A stretch of 9,868 bases of DNA from CAYPTI01 sp964413525 [NCBI: uncultured bacterium] (lineage in GTDB: Bacteria > T1Sed10-126), in NCBI GenBank assembly GCA_964413525.1, contig CAYPTI010000070.1:1-9868 (forward strand), in the 5' to 3' direction. The position numbers and the translations under genes were made by a program. This document shows, piece by piece, positions 1 through 7,567 of this stretch (positions within the stretch are counted from its first letter, which is position 1; every line of letters starts with the position of its first letter). Under the pieces are notes generated by a model. It was not told the origin of the DNA and did not search any database. It saw only the letters and a list, made by a program, of their open reading frames with translations.

Positions 1-238
1 CGTCGGCCAGCCCCCGGCCCAGGGATTGGTAGGAGTGGTTGTGGACGTTGACCGTCCCCGGCACCAGAAGCGATTCCGGATGGGATTCCACGGGCAGGTC
101 GGGATGGTCGTCGGTGAGGACGTCCCTGGTTCCCACGTCTCCAATGGTCCCGTCCGGTTGAACCCGGACCGAGCGATCCCGAACAACCCGATCCCCGAGG
201 ATCACAAAGCCGGGCGCCAGGATAAATGGTTCGGCCAC
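1..238 (-). CDS. Amidohydrolase-family protein, N-terminal fragment (formimidoylglutamate deiminase-like)
   Basis: This is the first 79 codons of a gene that runs off the left edge, so no stop is visible. The start is GTG at 238, 12 bases after the hutU stop. The Shine-Dalgarno is poor (GAAGAA), so translation may be coupled to hutU. The fragment has the short beta-rich N-terminal part of metal-dependent amidohydrolases. It then has the strand carrying the HxH metal motif, seen as PGTVNVHNHSYQSLGRG near residues 60-75. HNHxxQxxxRG resembles formimidoylglutamate deiminase (HutF) and the SsnA/chlorohydrolase relatives more than imidazolonepropionase, which usually reads DPHTHLVF. HutF removes ammonia from N-formimino-L-glutamate to give N-formyl-L-glutamate in histidine degradation. 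The position after urocanate hydratase favours a histidine-pathway enzyme. The family call is firm. The substrate is inferred, and another deaminase of the superfamily cannot be excluded without the catalytic core. Confidence 0.68.
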   Translation of the reverse strand, partial: MAEPFILAPGFVILGDRVVRDRSVRVQPDGTIGDVGTRDVLTDDHPDLPVESHPESLLVPGTVNVHNHSYQSLGRGLAD

Positions 239-250
239 GGGAATTCTTCG

Positions 251-1918
251 TCAGTCCACCATGGGGAGGTTGATGTCGCGGTCGCGGGCGACCTCGATGG
301 CCCGCTCGTAGCCGGCGTCGGCGTGGCGCATGACGCCCGTGCCCGGGTCGGTGGTCAACACCCGTTTCAGCCGGCGGTCGGCCTCGTCTGTACCGTCGGC
401 CACCACCACCATGCCGGCGTGGATGGAGTATCCGATCCCGACCCCACCACCGTGGTGGACCGACACCCAGCTGGCCCCGGCCGCGGTGTTCAGCAGGGCG
501 TTCAGGATCGGCCAGTCGGCGACCGCGTCGCTGCCGTCCTTCATGTCCTCCGTCTCCCGGTTGGGCGAGGCCACGCTGCCTCCGTCCAGGTGGTCCCGCC
601 CGATGACCACCGGAGCGGAAAGTTCTCCGCTGCGAACCATCTCGTTGAAGGCCAGCCCGGCCTTCGCCCGCTCCCCGTACCCGAGCCAGCACAACCGGGC
701 CGGTAGGCCCTGGAAGGGGACCTGGTCCTGGGCGTTCCGGATCCAGCGTTTCAGGGCCGGTTTGTCGGGAAACAGTTCGAGGATTTTTTCGTCGGTTTTA
801 TAGATGTCCTCGGGATCACCGGAGAGCGCCGCCCAGCGGAAGGGCCCCTTGCCCTCGCAGAACATCGGGCGGATGTAGGCGGGAACAAATCCGGGGTACG
901 CGAAGGCCTTTTCATATCCGGCCTCCTCGGCCTGGCCCCGCAGGTTGTTGCCGTAGTCAAACACAATCGCTCCGCGGTCCTGGAATTCGACCATGGATTC
1001 ACAGTGCACGACCATGCTTTCAAAGGCTCGGCGTTCGTACTCCTCCGGATCGGTTTCGCGGAGTTGCCGGGCCTCCTCGAGATCCATCCGGGGAACGTAG
1101 CCGCCGACCGCGTCGTGGGCGGAGGTCTGGTCGGTGACCACGTCGGGCTGGAACCCCCGGTCCAGCAGCTCGGGGTGGGTTTCGGCCGCGTTGCCGACCA
1201 GGCCGACGGAGACGGCTTCCGCCGAATCCCGGGCCTCCTCCACCCGCTGAACGGCTCGGTCCAGGTCGGTCTCGAGCTCGTCCAGAAATCCCTGCTCGAG
1301 CCGACGCTCGGCCCGCTCGGGATCGACCTCCACCACGAGGGCCACCCCCTCGTTCATCGTCACGGCAAGGGGCTGGGCTCCGCCCATGCCCCCGAGGCCG
1401 GCCGTCAGCACGATCTTCCCCCGCAGGGTGCCGTCGAAGTGCTGGCGGGCGAGTTCGGCCAGGGTTTCGAAGGTCCCCTGCAGGATCCCCTGGGTTCCGA
1501 TATAGATCCAGGACCCGGCGGTCATCTGTCCGTACATCATCAGGCCCTGCTTCTCCAGTTTCCGGAAATGCTCCCAGTCCCCCCATTTCGGTACCAGCAG
1601 GGAATTGGCGATCAGAACGCGGGGGGCCATGTCGTGGGTCCGGAAGACCCCCACCGGTTTGCCGGACTGCACCAGCAGGGTTTCGTCTTCCTTCAGATCT
1701 TCCAGGGTGTCGATGATGGCCTCGTAGGCGTCCCAGTTGCGGGCCGCCCGGCCTTCCCCGCCGTACACGATCAGGTTGTCAGGGTCCTCGGCGACCTCCG
1801 GATCAAGGTTGTTCATCAGCATCCGGAGCGGTCCTTCCTGCTGCCAGCCCCGGGTGTTCAGGGACGTTCCAGTGGGGGCCTGGATGGTCTTCGATTCGGC
1901 TCCCGTGTCTTCGTTCAT
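251..1918 (-). CDS. hutU: Urocanate hydratase (urocanase)
   Basis: The 555-residue product matches the usual bacterial urocanase length (about 557). It converts urocanate to 4-imidazolone-5-propionate with tightly bound NAD+, the second step of histidine degradation in the cytoplasm. Visible signatures are [11 protein letters not shown] (about 52-62), the glycine-rich NAD-contacting stretch [12 protein letters not shown] (about 175-186), DQTSAHD (263-269) and the active-site segment [12 protein letters not shown]. The cysteine of that segment falls at residue 410, the number of the catalytic Cys in Pseudomonas urocanase. Late motifs [12 protein letters not shown] and [11 protein letters not shown] are intact. 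I chose the ATG at 1918, beginning MNEDTG, because AAGGAG lies just upstream and family sequences begin in this region. The frame stays open to 2056, but those 46 codons overlap the preceding gene and are not urocanase-like. The gene lies 44 bp after the amidase gene and 12 bp before the amidohydrolase, so it is probably cotranscribed. Confidence 0.97.
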   Translation of the reverse strand: MNEDTGAESKTIQAPTGTSLNTRGWQQEGPLRMLMNNLDPEVAEDPDNLIVYGGEGRAARNWDAYEAIIDTLEDLKEDETLLVQSGKPVGVFRTHDMAPRVLIANSLLVPKWGDWEHFRKLEKQGLMMYGQMTAGSWIYIGTQGILQGTFETLAELARQHFDGTLRGKIVLTAGLGGMGGAQPLAVTMNEGVALVVEVDPERAERRLEQGFLDELETDLDRAVQRVEEARDSAEAVSVGLVGNAAETHPELLDRGFQPDVVTDQTSAHDAVGGYVPRMDLEEARQLRETDPEEYERRAFESMVVHCESMVEFQDRGAIVFDYGNNLRGQAEEAGYEKAFAYPGFVPAYIRPMFCEGKGPFRWAALSGDPEDIYKTDEKILELFPDKPALKRWIRNAQDQVPFQGLPARLCWLGYGERAKAGLAFNEMVRSGELSAPVVIGRDHLDGGSVASPNRETEDMKDGSDAVADWPILNALLNTAAGASWVSVHHGGGVGIGYSIHAGMVVVADGTDEADRRLKRVLTTDPGTGVMRHADAGYERAIEVARDRDINLPMVD

Positions 1919-1962
1919 TGGAGTCTCTCCTTCATAAAAAGTAACCGGGGATAACGGATCGT

Positions 1963-3213
1963 TTATTTCAGGTCGTGATCGAACCGGACGACCGCCGAGG
2001 TGAGAACTTCCACCGAGCGGCGGATGGCTTCCGGGGAGGTCCACTCGTCCGGGCAATGACTCTTGCCGTCCCGGCTGGCGGCAAACACCATTCCCGTTGG
2101 AGCGATGGCGGTCAGGTGACAGGCGTCGTGACCCGCCATGCTCAACAGAGAATCATAGGGAATATCCCGCTCCTCACAAACGGAAATCAGCCCGGATTGA
2201 ACCTCGCCCGAGAACCGGATTGGCCCCTGGTGTTTGACGGGGTCCACCCGGTGCTCAAGCGATAATTCGTCCAACCGGGAGGTCAGTTGACGATAGAATC
2301 GATCCCGGATGTCGGTGATCCGATCGACGGATGGTCCCCGTATTTCAACCGAGCAATCCACCTGTGCGGGAATCACGTTCGACACGTTGGGCCGGTTGTC
2401 GAGCCGTCCGATGGTCGCCACCGCTTCCGGTCCCTCGACGGTCCGGTTGGTTTCGACGACCGACTCACGAAGCAGCTGAACGGCCGCGGCCGCCCCGAGC
2501 AGAGCGTCCTTGCGGTGGTTGATGAGGGTCGTTCCGGTGTGGTTGGCTTCCCCGATGATCCGGAGTGAATCCCGGTAGATGCCGACGGCCCCCTCCACGA
2601 CCGCGACCGGCAGGTCTTGATCGACCAGTCGTCGTCCCTGCTCCACGTGAAGTTCGAGGAAGGCGGCCAGCGATCCCGGTTCCCGGGCGGCTTCCCCCAA
2701 CCGATCGAAGGAGCCCCCGAGTTCGTCGAGGACCCGGGGCAGGGATCGTCCGGTCTTATCGGTCCGTGATTCCAGATCCGCGGGCTCCAGTTTGCCGGTG
2801 ACCGCCTTGCTTCCGAAGGTGGAGACCCCGTACGGATTGGGCTCCTCGGCGGTAAAATTCACCACGGCGACCGGGTGGTCCAGCGTGTGTTCGGAGTCCT
2901 CCAGCCGTCGGAGGACCTCCAGTCCGGTCAGCACCCCCAGGGCGCCGTCGTATTTTCCTCCGTTGGGCACCGTGTCGAGGTGGGAACCGATCCAGATTGG
3001 GGGAAGCGACGGGTCCTCCCCGGTCCGGGTCCCGATGACGTTGGCCGCCGGGTCAACGGTGATCTCCAGGTCGAGGTCCTGCATCCGTTTCACCAGGAGG
3101 TCGCGGGCTCTTGAGTCCGCGGAACTGAACCCGCGCCGGGTCACCCCGCCTTCCGCGGTCGCTCCGATTTGGCCGAATTCGTCGATGTCGTCAAGCAGTT
3201 CGTCGATGCTCAC
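1963..3213 (-). CDS. M20-family Zn-dependent amidase (N-carbamoyl-L-amino-acid hydrolase / allantoate amidohydrolase type)
   Basis: A complete 416-residue enzyme of the hydantoinase/carbamoylase amidase family, of normal length. Metal-binding motifs are all present: SHLDTV (His78), KYDG (Asp89), TAEEP (Glu123/Glu124), ELHVEQG (His189) and DGKSHCPDE (His386). The lid or dimerization domain carries ANHTGTT and HRKDA (about 223-236), and GHDA follows near 361. Such enzymes hydrolyse N-carbamoyl amino acids, allantoate or beta-ureidopropionate in the cytoplasm, and some accept N-formyl amino acids. The neighbours are histidine-degradation genes, not purine or hydantoin genes, so a role on N-formylglutamate, or on another derivative of that pathway, is a reasonable inference. 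The start is GTG at 3213, with AAGGAG 11 bases upstream, a rather long spacing. An ATG seven bases upstream is out of frame. The family is certain and the substrate is not. Confidence 0.93.
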   Translation of the reverse strand: MSIDELLDDIDEFGQIGATAEGGVTRRGFSSADSRARDLLVKRMQDLDLEITVDPAANVIGTRTGEDPSLPPIWIGSHLDTVPNGGKYDGALGVLTGLEVLRRLEDSEHTLDHPVAVVNFTAEEPNPYGVSTFGSKAVTGKLEPADLESRTDKTGRSLPRVLDELGGSFDRLGEAAREPGSLAAFLELHVEQGRRLVDQDLPVAVVEGAVGIYRDSLRIIGEANHTGTTLINHRKDALLGAAAAVQLLRESVVETNRTVEGPEAVATIGRLDNRPNVSNVIPAQVDCSVEIRGPSVDRITDIRDRFYRQLTSRLDELSLEHRVDPVKHQGPIRFSGEVQSGLISVCEERDIPYDSLLSMAGHDACHLTAIAPTGMVFAASRDGKSHCPDEWTSPEAIRRSVEVLTSAVVRFDHDLK

Positions 3214-3250
3214 GGATCATTAGGCTCCTTCCTCGTGTTCGGAACTTCTT

Positions 3251-3274
3251 GGCTCGAAACGAATTGTACGAGCC
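3251..3274 (-). promoter_or_regulatory. Inverted repeat around a candidate -10 element upstream of the amidase
   Basis: The 72 bp between the fusion gene and the amidase contain a perfect 6-bp inverted repeat (GGCTCG at 3251-3256, CGAGCC at 3269-3274) with a 12-base centre. Read on the minus strand, the centre holds TACAAT (3268-3263), a five-of-six match to a -10 box. The corresponding -35 (CTGTAG) is poor. Transcription would start about 43 bases before the GTG. The repeat could be an operator controlling the histidine genes separately from the repair gene, or a weak transcript hairpin. No T-tract follows, so a terminator is unlikely. Confidence 0.35.
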
Positions 3275-3285
3275 ATGGTGAGGTT

Positions 3286-6200
3286 CTACAGCAAATCCAG
3301 CTGGGTCGAGGAAGCCTCCGGTTCGGAGGACCGGGGCCCGGACCACTCCTCCGTCGAGCTGGCTTTCTCGATCAACGTATCGTCGATTGCATTCAGGAAC
3401 GGAGAAGGGTCCCGCTGGCGGACGGTCCCGTGTCGTTTGCGCCGGTTGGCGTAGGAGAGGATCAGTTGATCCTCAGCCCGGGTCATGCCGACGAACAGCA
3501 GCCTCCGTTCCTCCGCCCGGTCGACTGTCCCGTCGGATTCCTTTCGGAAGGGAAGGAACCCGTCCTCGCACCCCACCACGAAGACCACCCGAAACTCCAG
3601 TCCCTTCGAGGCGTGCAGGGTCAGCAGGGAGACCCCCTGGGCCCGGGGATCCCACAGATCGACGTCCAGCCCCAGGGCCAGTTCCGATTGCAGGGCTTCC
3701 ACGTCACCCTCCAGGGACCGGATTTCCCGGCGCAGGGCTTCCGTGATCCGGTGGGTCTCATCGGTGGCCTCGTTGTCCTCTCGCCAGGCCTCCACCGCCC
3801 GGTCGAACCGTTCCTCCGGGGAAGCATCGTCCGCTCCGGAGGTCATCCGCTCGAGCAGAAACTGAACCGTCGGATGTTCGTGGAGCGGCCGGTGGGAGTG
3901 TTTTCGGTAGGGGATGCCGGACCGGTCAAAGGCTTCCGCCAGAGGTTCCGCCTGGGCTCGGGTTCGATACAGCACCCCGATGTCGGAGAACGAAAGCGGT
4001 TCGCCGCCGTTGGAGCCGACCCGGCGGCTGTCGAAGGAGAAGAAGCTGGTCCCGCCGATCATGCGTTCGATCGACTTCACCACGAACTCGGCTTCCGCCG
4101 GCCCGGTTGGGCATTCCTGCAGTCGGTTGGGGACGTCACCCTGCCGGACGGGTTCCAGGCGTCGGTTCCCCACCAGGCTGTCCGGTTCGATCATCTGAAG
4201 AGCTGCGCGGGATATCGTGGGGACCGACCGGTACGTGCGGGTCAACTCGATCCGATCCGTGGTCGGATAATCCTTCTCGAACCGGGTGAAGCAGCTCACG
4301 TCCGCTCCCCGAAACCCGTAGATCGACTGATCGGGATCGCCGATAACGCACAGGTTGCTGCCCGGCGGTGCCAGCAACCGGATGAGACGGTACTGGAGCG
4401 GATCCACGTCCTGGAATTCGTCCACCGAAATCCAGCGGAACCGATCCTGAAGGGTTCTTCGGACGGTGGGCGAATCCTTCAGCACCTGTACCGTTCGCTC
4501 GATCAGGCCTCGAAAATCGATCAGCGACTGTTCGGTTAAGGCCCGCCGGTAGGTTCGCCGATCCCGTTTGAGTTCCGGTGACCGTTCCCCGGCCGGCGTG
4601 GTCCGGAACTGTCTGATTCGAGTCCGGGCCTCCGTTCGCGTGATCCCGAGCGCCTCGGTCAGGATTTCGAGACTCTGTTCGACGGTCGCCACCTGCAAAT
4701 CCTCCGGCAGCCCGGCTTCGCGGTGAAATTCCCTCAACAGGCGGTAGCACAGGCCGTGGAAGGTCCGGACGGTGACCCTCTCGGCTTGCTGCGGCAGGAA
4801 CTTCGCCAGCCGATCCGTCATTTCCCCCGCCGCTCGCCGGGTGAAGGTGATCGCGAGGCAGGCTCCCGGCTCGGCCGTTTGGCTGTCGATCAGGTGGGCG
4901 ATTCGGTGGGTCAGGGTCCGGGTTTTGCCGGAGCCGGGCCCGGCCACGATCAGGACGGGATTTCCCGTGCTCCTCGCCGCCCGGCGCTGGTCGGCGTCCA
5001 GCCGGCCGAGGATGGTTTCCTCGGTTTCGGCATGAATTCGGTCCGGTTCGTCCGACTCGGAACGAGCGCGAGTTCGGGACGACGAGTCCTTATTGAGAAC
5101 GTCGGTTTCCGGAATCGGCGATTTCTCAGCTTCCCCGTCGGAGTCGGGGAGATCTTCAAACAGCAGGCCGGCCGAGTCGCCCTGCAGCACTTCGTCCTCC
5201 GAGAAGAGCCGGATCGTGCCGTATTCTCCGTCGAACCCGGCCTGTTTGATCACCTCGTCGTTGCGCAGCCGACGGATGGCCTCCGTGATCATGGGCCGTC
5301 CGAACCCGTCGATCTGATCCAGCGGCGCCTGCTGGAGGATGTAGAGTTCCGATCCGATCGTGGAGACCAGGTCCCGGTACAGCCGGTTGACGGTCTTGGT
5401 GTTGGGGCCGACGTCCTCGATTTCCGACAGAATTTCCACCAGCGGGATCAGGCTCCGGTAGGGCGACGCCTGGGCGGGAGGCTGATCGGGATCCCGGTCG
5501 GCCAGGTCATGGACCCGGTGGAGCACCCCGACCGTCAGCTCCTTGCCACACTCGGGACAGGTGCCGCCGAGGTTCCGTGTCTGGCCCGGGGACAGGCGGA
5601 CCTCGCAGTCCCGATGGCCGTCCAGGTGGTACTTGCCCTCCTCGGGATAAAATTCCACCGTTCCCAGGTACTTCTCGCCGGTTCGCAGGGCCTCCATCAT
5701 CGCGTGGTAGTTTAGAGCCGTGTCGAACAGGCAGGCCTCCCGGCCCATCTTGCGCGGCGAGTGAGCGTCGGAGTTCGAAACCAGGGTGTAGTCGTCCAGG
5801 GACGACAGCCGCCAGTTCATCGGCGGATCGGAGGAGAGCCCCGTCTCCAGGGAAAAAATGTGCCGGGAGAGATCCCCGTAGCAATCCTCCAGCCGGTCGA
5901 ACCCCGACCTGGACCCGAACAGCGAGAACCACGGGGTCCAGATGTGAGCCGGGATCAGCACGCACTCCTCGCCCGCTTCCAGAGTAATCTCCAGCAGGTC
6001 CCGGGAATCCAGCCCCAGGATGGGCCGGCCGTCGGCCGACAGGTTTCCGATCCGGGCCAGCTGCTCGATGATCCGGTCGACCGCTTCGAAGTCCGGAGCG
6101 TAAAGCAGATGGTGAATCTTACGGGTTTGTTCGCCTTTTTTATAAATGGTGGAGATTTCCACCTGGAGCATGAACCGCACCGGTCGGGTCTCCACGCTGC

Positions 6201-6435
6201 CGGGGGTCTCGGGCAGGTCCTTCCGAAGCTCCTCGCGGAGTTTGAACAGGCCCGGTTCGGCCGGCTCGAGCTTCTCTTCCAGTTCTTCCCGCCAGGCCGG
6301 ATGGGTAAAATCACCGGTTCCCACCACGGTGATGCCCTTCTCCCGGGCCCGGCTGGCGGTATGTTCGAGATCGGAGTGCTTGCTGGTGGCCCGGGAATAC
6401 TTCGAGTGGATGTGGAGATCGGCGAAGAAAGCCAT
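3286..6435 (-). CDS. Endonuclease Q (PHP nuclease) fused to a UvrD/PcrA-like SF1 helicase
   Basis: A 1049-residue two-part DNA repair protein. Residues 1-412 match endonuclease Q, which nicks DNA 5' of deaminated bases and abasic sites. The PHP metal ligands are DLHIHS (His8, His10), GDFTHP (41-46), EIS (93-95), the HH pair at 108-109, AHIW (163-166) and SNSDAHS (220-226). A zinc module follows (His274, Cys277, CPEC 293-296), then a helical C-terminal part to GEYGTIRLF. An acidic linker covers about 413-478. Residues 479-1040 are a superfamily 1A helicase: Q motif (Gln483), GPGSGKT (499-505), DEFQD (672-676), GDPDQSIYGFRG (699-710), TLHASKGLEF (939-948) and VGMTRAED (982-989). The part between motifs IV and V is short, so the 2B subdomain looks reduced. 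The last five residues, QLDLL, fit a sliding-clamp-binding motif. The ATG at 6435 has AAAGGA nearby. It is the first gene of the block and has its own promoter. Confidence 0.93.
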   Translation of the reverse strand: MAFFADLHIHSKYSRATSKHSDLEHTASRAREKGITVVGTGDFTHPAWREELEEKLEPAEPGLFKLREELRKDLPETPGSVETRPVRFMLQVEISTIYKKGEQTRKIHHLLYAPDFEAVDRIIEQLARIGNLSADGRPILGLDSRDLLEITLEAGEECVLIPAHIWTPWFSLFGSRSGFDRLEDCYGDLSRHIFSLETGLSSDPPMNWRLSSLDDYTLVSNSDAHSPRKMGREACLFDTALNYHAMMEALRTGEKYLGTVEFYPEEGKYHLDGHRDCEVRLSPGQTRNLGGTCPECGKELTVGVLHRVHDLADRDPDQPPAQASPYRSLIPLVEILSEIEDVGPNTKTVNRLYRDLVSTIGSELYILQQAPLDQIDGFGRPMITEAIRRLRNDEVIKQAGFDGEYGTIRLFSEDEVLQGDSAGLLFEDLPDSDGEAEKSPIPETDVLNKDSSSRTRARSESDEPDRIHAETEETILGRLDADQRRAARSTGNPVLIVAGPGSGKTRTLTHRIAHLIDSQTAEPGACLAITFTRRAAGEMTDRLAKFLPQQAERVTVRTFHGLCYRLLREFHREAGLPEDLQVATVEQSLEILTEALGITRTEARTRIRQFRTTPAGERSPELKRDRRTYRRALTEQSLIDFRGLIERTVQVLKDSPTVRRTLQDRFRWISVDEFQDVDPLQYRLIRLLAPPGSNLCVIGDPDQSIYGFRGADVSCFTRFEKDYPTTDRIELTRTYRSVPTISRAALQMIEPDSLVGNRRLEPVRQGDVPNRLQECPTGPAEAEFVVKSIERMIGGTSFFSFDSRRVGSNGGEPLSFSDIGVLYRTRAQAEPLAEAFDRSGIPYRKHSHRPLHEHPTVQFLLERMTSGADDASPEERFDRAVEAWREDNEATDETHRITEALRREIRSLEGDVEALQSELALGLDVDLWDPRAQGVSLLTLHASKGLEFRVVFVVGCEDGFLPFRKESDGTVDRAEERRLLFVGMTRAEDQLILSYANRRKRHGTVRQRDPSPFLNAIDDTLIEKASSTEEWSGPRSSEPEASSTQLDLL

Positions 6436-6482
6436 GCCGGGTTCCTTTCACCAGGGGGAATGTCGCAGCCTGCCGGAGACCC

Positions 6483-6511
6483 ATCATAAAACAGCACCTT
6501 CCCCACGTCAA
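6483..6511 (-). promoter_or_regulatory. Sigma-70-type promoter of the EndoQ-UvrD gene block
   Basis: On the minus strand TTGACG (6511-6506, five of six) and TATGAT (6488-6483, five of six) are separated by exactly 17 bases. Transcription would start near 6476, leaving a leader of about 40 bases that includes AAAGGA ahead of the ATG at 6435. This is the best promoter match in the window and could serve all four minus-strand genes. Confidence 0.72.
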
Positions 6512-6841
6512 AAATTGGATCGGTGCCGGTTCGTCGTCGAAACAAAGTTACACGGCTCCTTCCCGGGCTTGAGGGCGAACCCCGCTCCAGCGTTGAATCG
6601 CAGGATCAAACCAGACCCGGTTCCATGGGTTCCTGGGCTCAATAATTTGAACCGGTTACGGTTGGATGCAATTCTGTGAGATCCTCTGTGCGGGATTGAG
6701 GGCAAGAACGGACAAAATTCGCCTCGATGGTGCCTCGGTTTTGGTTCGGTGGGAAAGGGATGGTTTCGGTTGGCCGGACCGGTTCATGGGGTGCGGTTGG
6801 ATTCCGGTCGAACCTGCCGTTTGTCAGGGTGATGAAGCGAC
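6512..6841. other. Divergent intergenic region
   Basis: No credible gene lies here. The stretch separates the minus-strand repair block from the plus-strand phosphodiesterase. It is rich in GGTT/CGGTT words, with a small AACCGGTT palindrome at 6650-6657. The only plus-strand promoter-like pair, TTGAAC (6647-6652) with AATTCT 17 bases on, has a poor -10. I see no terminator, RNA gene or convincing operator. Confidence 0.4.
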
Positions 6842-7324
6842 ATGAAGCTTGGATTGCTGTCGGATACGCACGGACACCAGGAGGGAGTTGAGCGGGCGGT
6901 TGATCGGTTCGCCGCCCAGAACGTCGACACCGTCCTGCACGCCGGGGACATCACCCGGGCGCAGCACATTTTTTCCCTGGCCGCCTCCGTCGAGGTCCTC
7001 CACCTGGTCCGGGGGAACTGCGACGTTCGATTTGACGTCAATGAACTGGGTCCCCACCACTCGGGTGTGGTGATCCACGGAACGGAGGGGATCGTCGACC
7101 TGGCGGACCGGCGGATCGGCCTCACCCACGGGCACCTGGATTCGTCGTTCCGCAACCTGCGCTCGGCCGAGGTCGACCTGATTGTTCACGGTCACACCCA
7201 TCGGCGCCGGGACGAAACCGAGCGCGGAATCCGGCACCTGAACCCGGGGGCGGTTAAACCGCCCGACTCCAGCGCAGCCGTCTTGGACCTTAATTCAGAA
7301 AAATTATCTTTTTTCAACCTTTGA
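6842..7324 (+). CDS. YfcE/MJ0936-family calcineurin-like phosphodiesterase
   Basis: The 160-residue protein has the full set of dinuclear metallophosphoesterase motifs in order: SDTHG (Asp8, His10), HAGD (Asp36), GNCD (Asn59), THGH (95-98) and HGHTH (116-120), followed by LNPGAVKPP. Its length and the GNCD variant are typical of the YfcE/MJ0936 group of cytosolic phosphodiesterases. These cleave bis-p-nitrophenyl phosphate and, in some members, cyclic nucleotides in vitro, and the physiological substrate is usually unknown. The ATG at 6842 is preceded by AGGGTGA at a spacing of about 10. An ATG ten bases earlier lies in another frame and soon stops. The gene ends in TGA, with no family-like sequence beyond it, so here TGA is an ordinary stop. 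It is 243 bp upstream of the OsmC gene on the same strand and probably separate from it, since that gene has its own candidate promoter. Confidence 0.92.
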   Translation: MKLGLLSDTHGHQEGVERAVDRFAAQNVDTVLHAGDITRAQHIFSLAASVEVLHLVRGNCDVRFDVNELGPHHSGVVIHGTEGIVDLADRRIGLTHGHLDSSFRNLRSAEVDLIVHGHTHRRRDETERGIRHLNPGAVKPPDSSAAVLDLNSEKLSFFNL

Positions 7325-7485
7325 CCCTCAGGCTCGCAACGGCTAACCGTTTCGGTCCGGAACCTACGACCTCTCCTCTGAAACGATATCTCCCAGGTCG
7401 GCGGACAACTGTTCCAGCTCCGATGGATTGACCCGCTCGGATGCCCCCTGTTGGACGGAGGTTCTTCAAGCGATGATCGGATGCA

Positions 7486-7507
7486 AAACCAACGAAAAAT
7501 TTGGTTT
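7486..7507. repeat. Inverted repeat overlapping the -35 region of the OsmC gene
   Basis: AAACCAA (7486-7492) and TTGGTTT (7501-7507) form a perfect 7-bp inverted repeat around an 8-base A-rich centre. The right arm coincides with the candidate -35 of the downstream gene, which is where a repressor or redox-sensing regulator would bind. It is not followed by a T-tract, so it is not an obvious terminator. Confidence 0.4.
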
Positions 7508-7530
7508 CCTGATATCAATGAACCTATCAT
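7501..7530 (+). promoter_or_regulatory. Candidate promoter of the OsmC-family gene
   Basis: TTGGTT (7501-7506, three of six) and TATCAT (7525-7530, five of six) are 18 bases apart. Transcription would begin near 7537, giving a leader of about 30 bases with GGGAGG before the ATG at 7568. The local drop in GC content supports a promoter. The -35 is weak, which would fit a gene needing an activator. Confidence 0.45.
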
Positions 7531-7567
7531 TCATGCGATCGATCGGTTGAACCGGGAGGATGAAATC

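Noticed and set aside
1004-1954. Long plus-strand open frame antisense to hutU
   Set aside because: hutU is full length with all signatures. The antisense product is Gly/His/Pro-rich with no domain.
1919-2056. Upstream extension of hutU by 46 codons
   Set aside because: It overlaps the amidase gene, is not urocanase-like, and the ATG at 1918 has an excellent AAGGAG.
3169-4539. Long plus-strand open frame of 456 codons
   Set aside because: It lies antisense to the helicase half, whose motifs are intact. The product is low in recognisable domains, and the frame is a by-product of GC-rich third positions.
4723-5715. Plus-strand open frame antisense to the EndoQ half
   Set aside because: No domain, no ribosome site, and wholly overlaps a well-supported gene.
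251-7324. TGA reassigned to Trp or Gly genome-wide
   Set aside because: hutU and the phosphodiesterase end with TGA at their normal family lengths, and Trp is encoded by TGG throughout.
7451-7567. Upstream extension of the OsmC frame by 39 codons
   Set aside because: It covers the promoter-like region and inverted repeat and lacks a ribosome site. The ATG at 7568 has GGGAGG and gives the usual family length.
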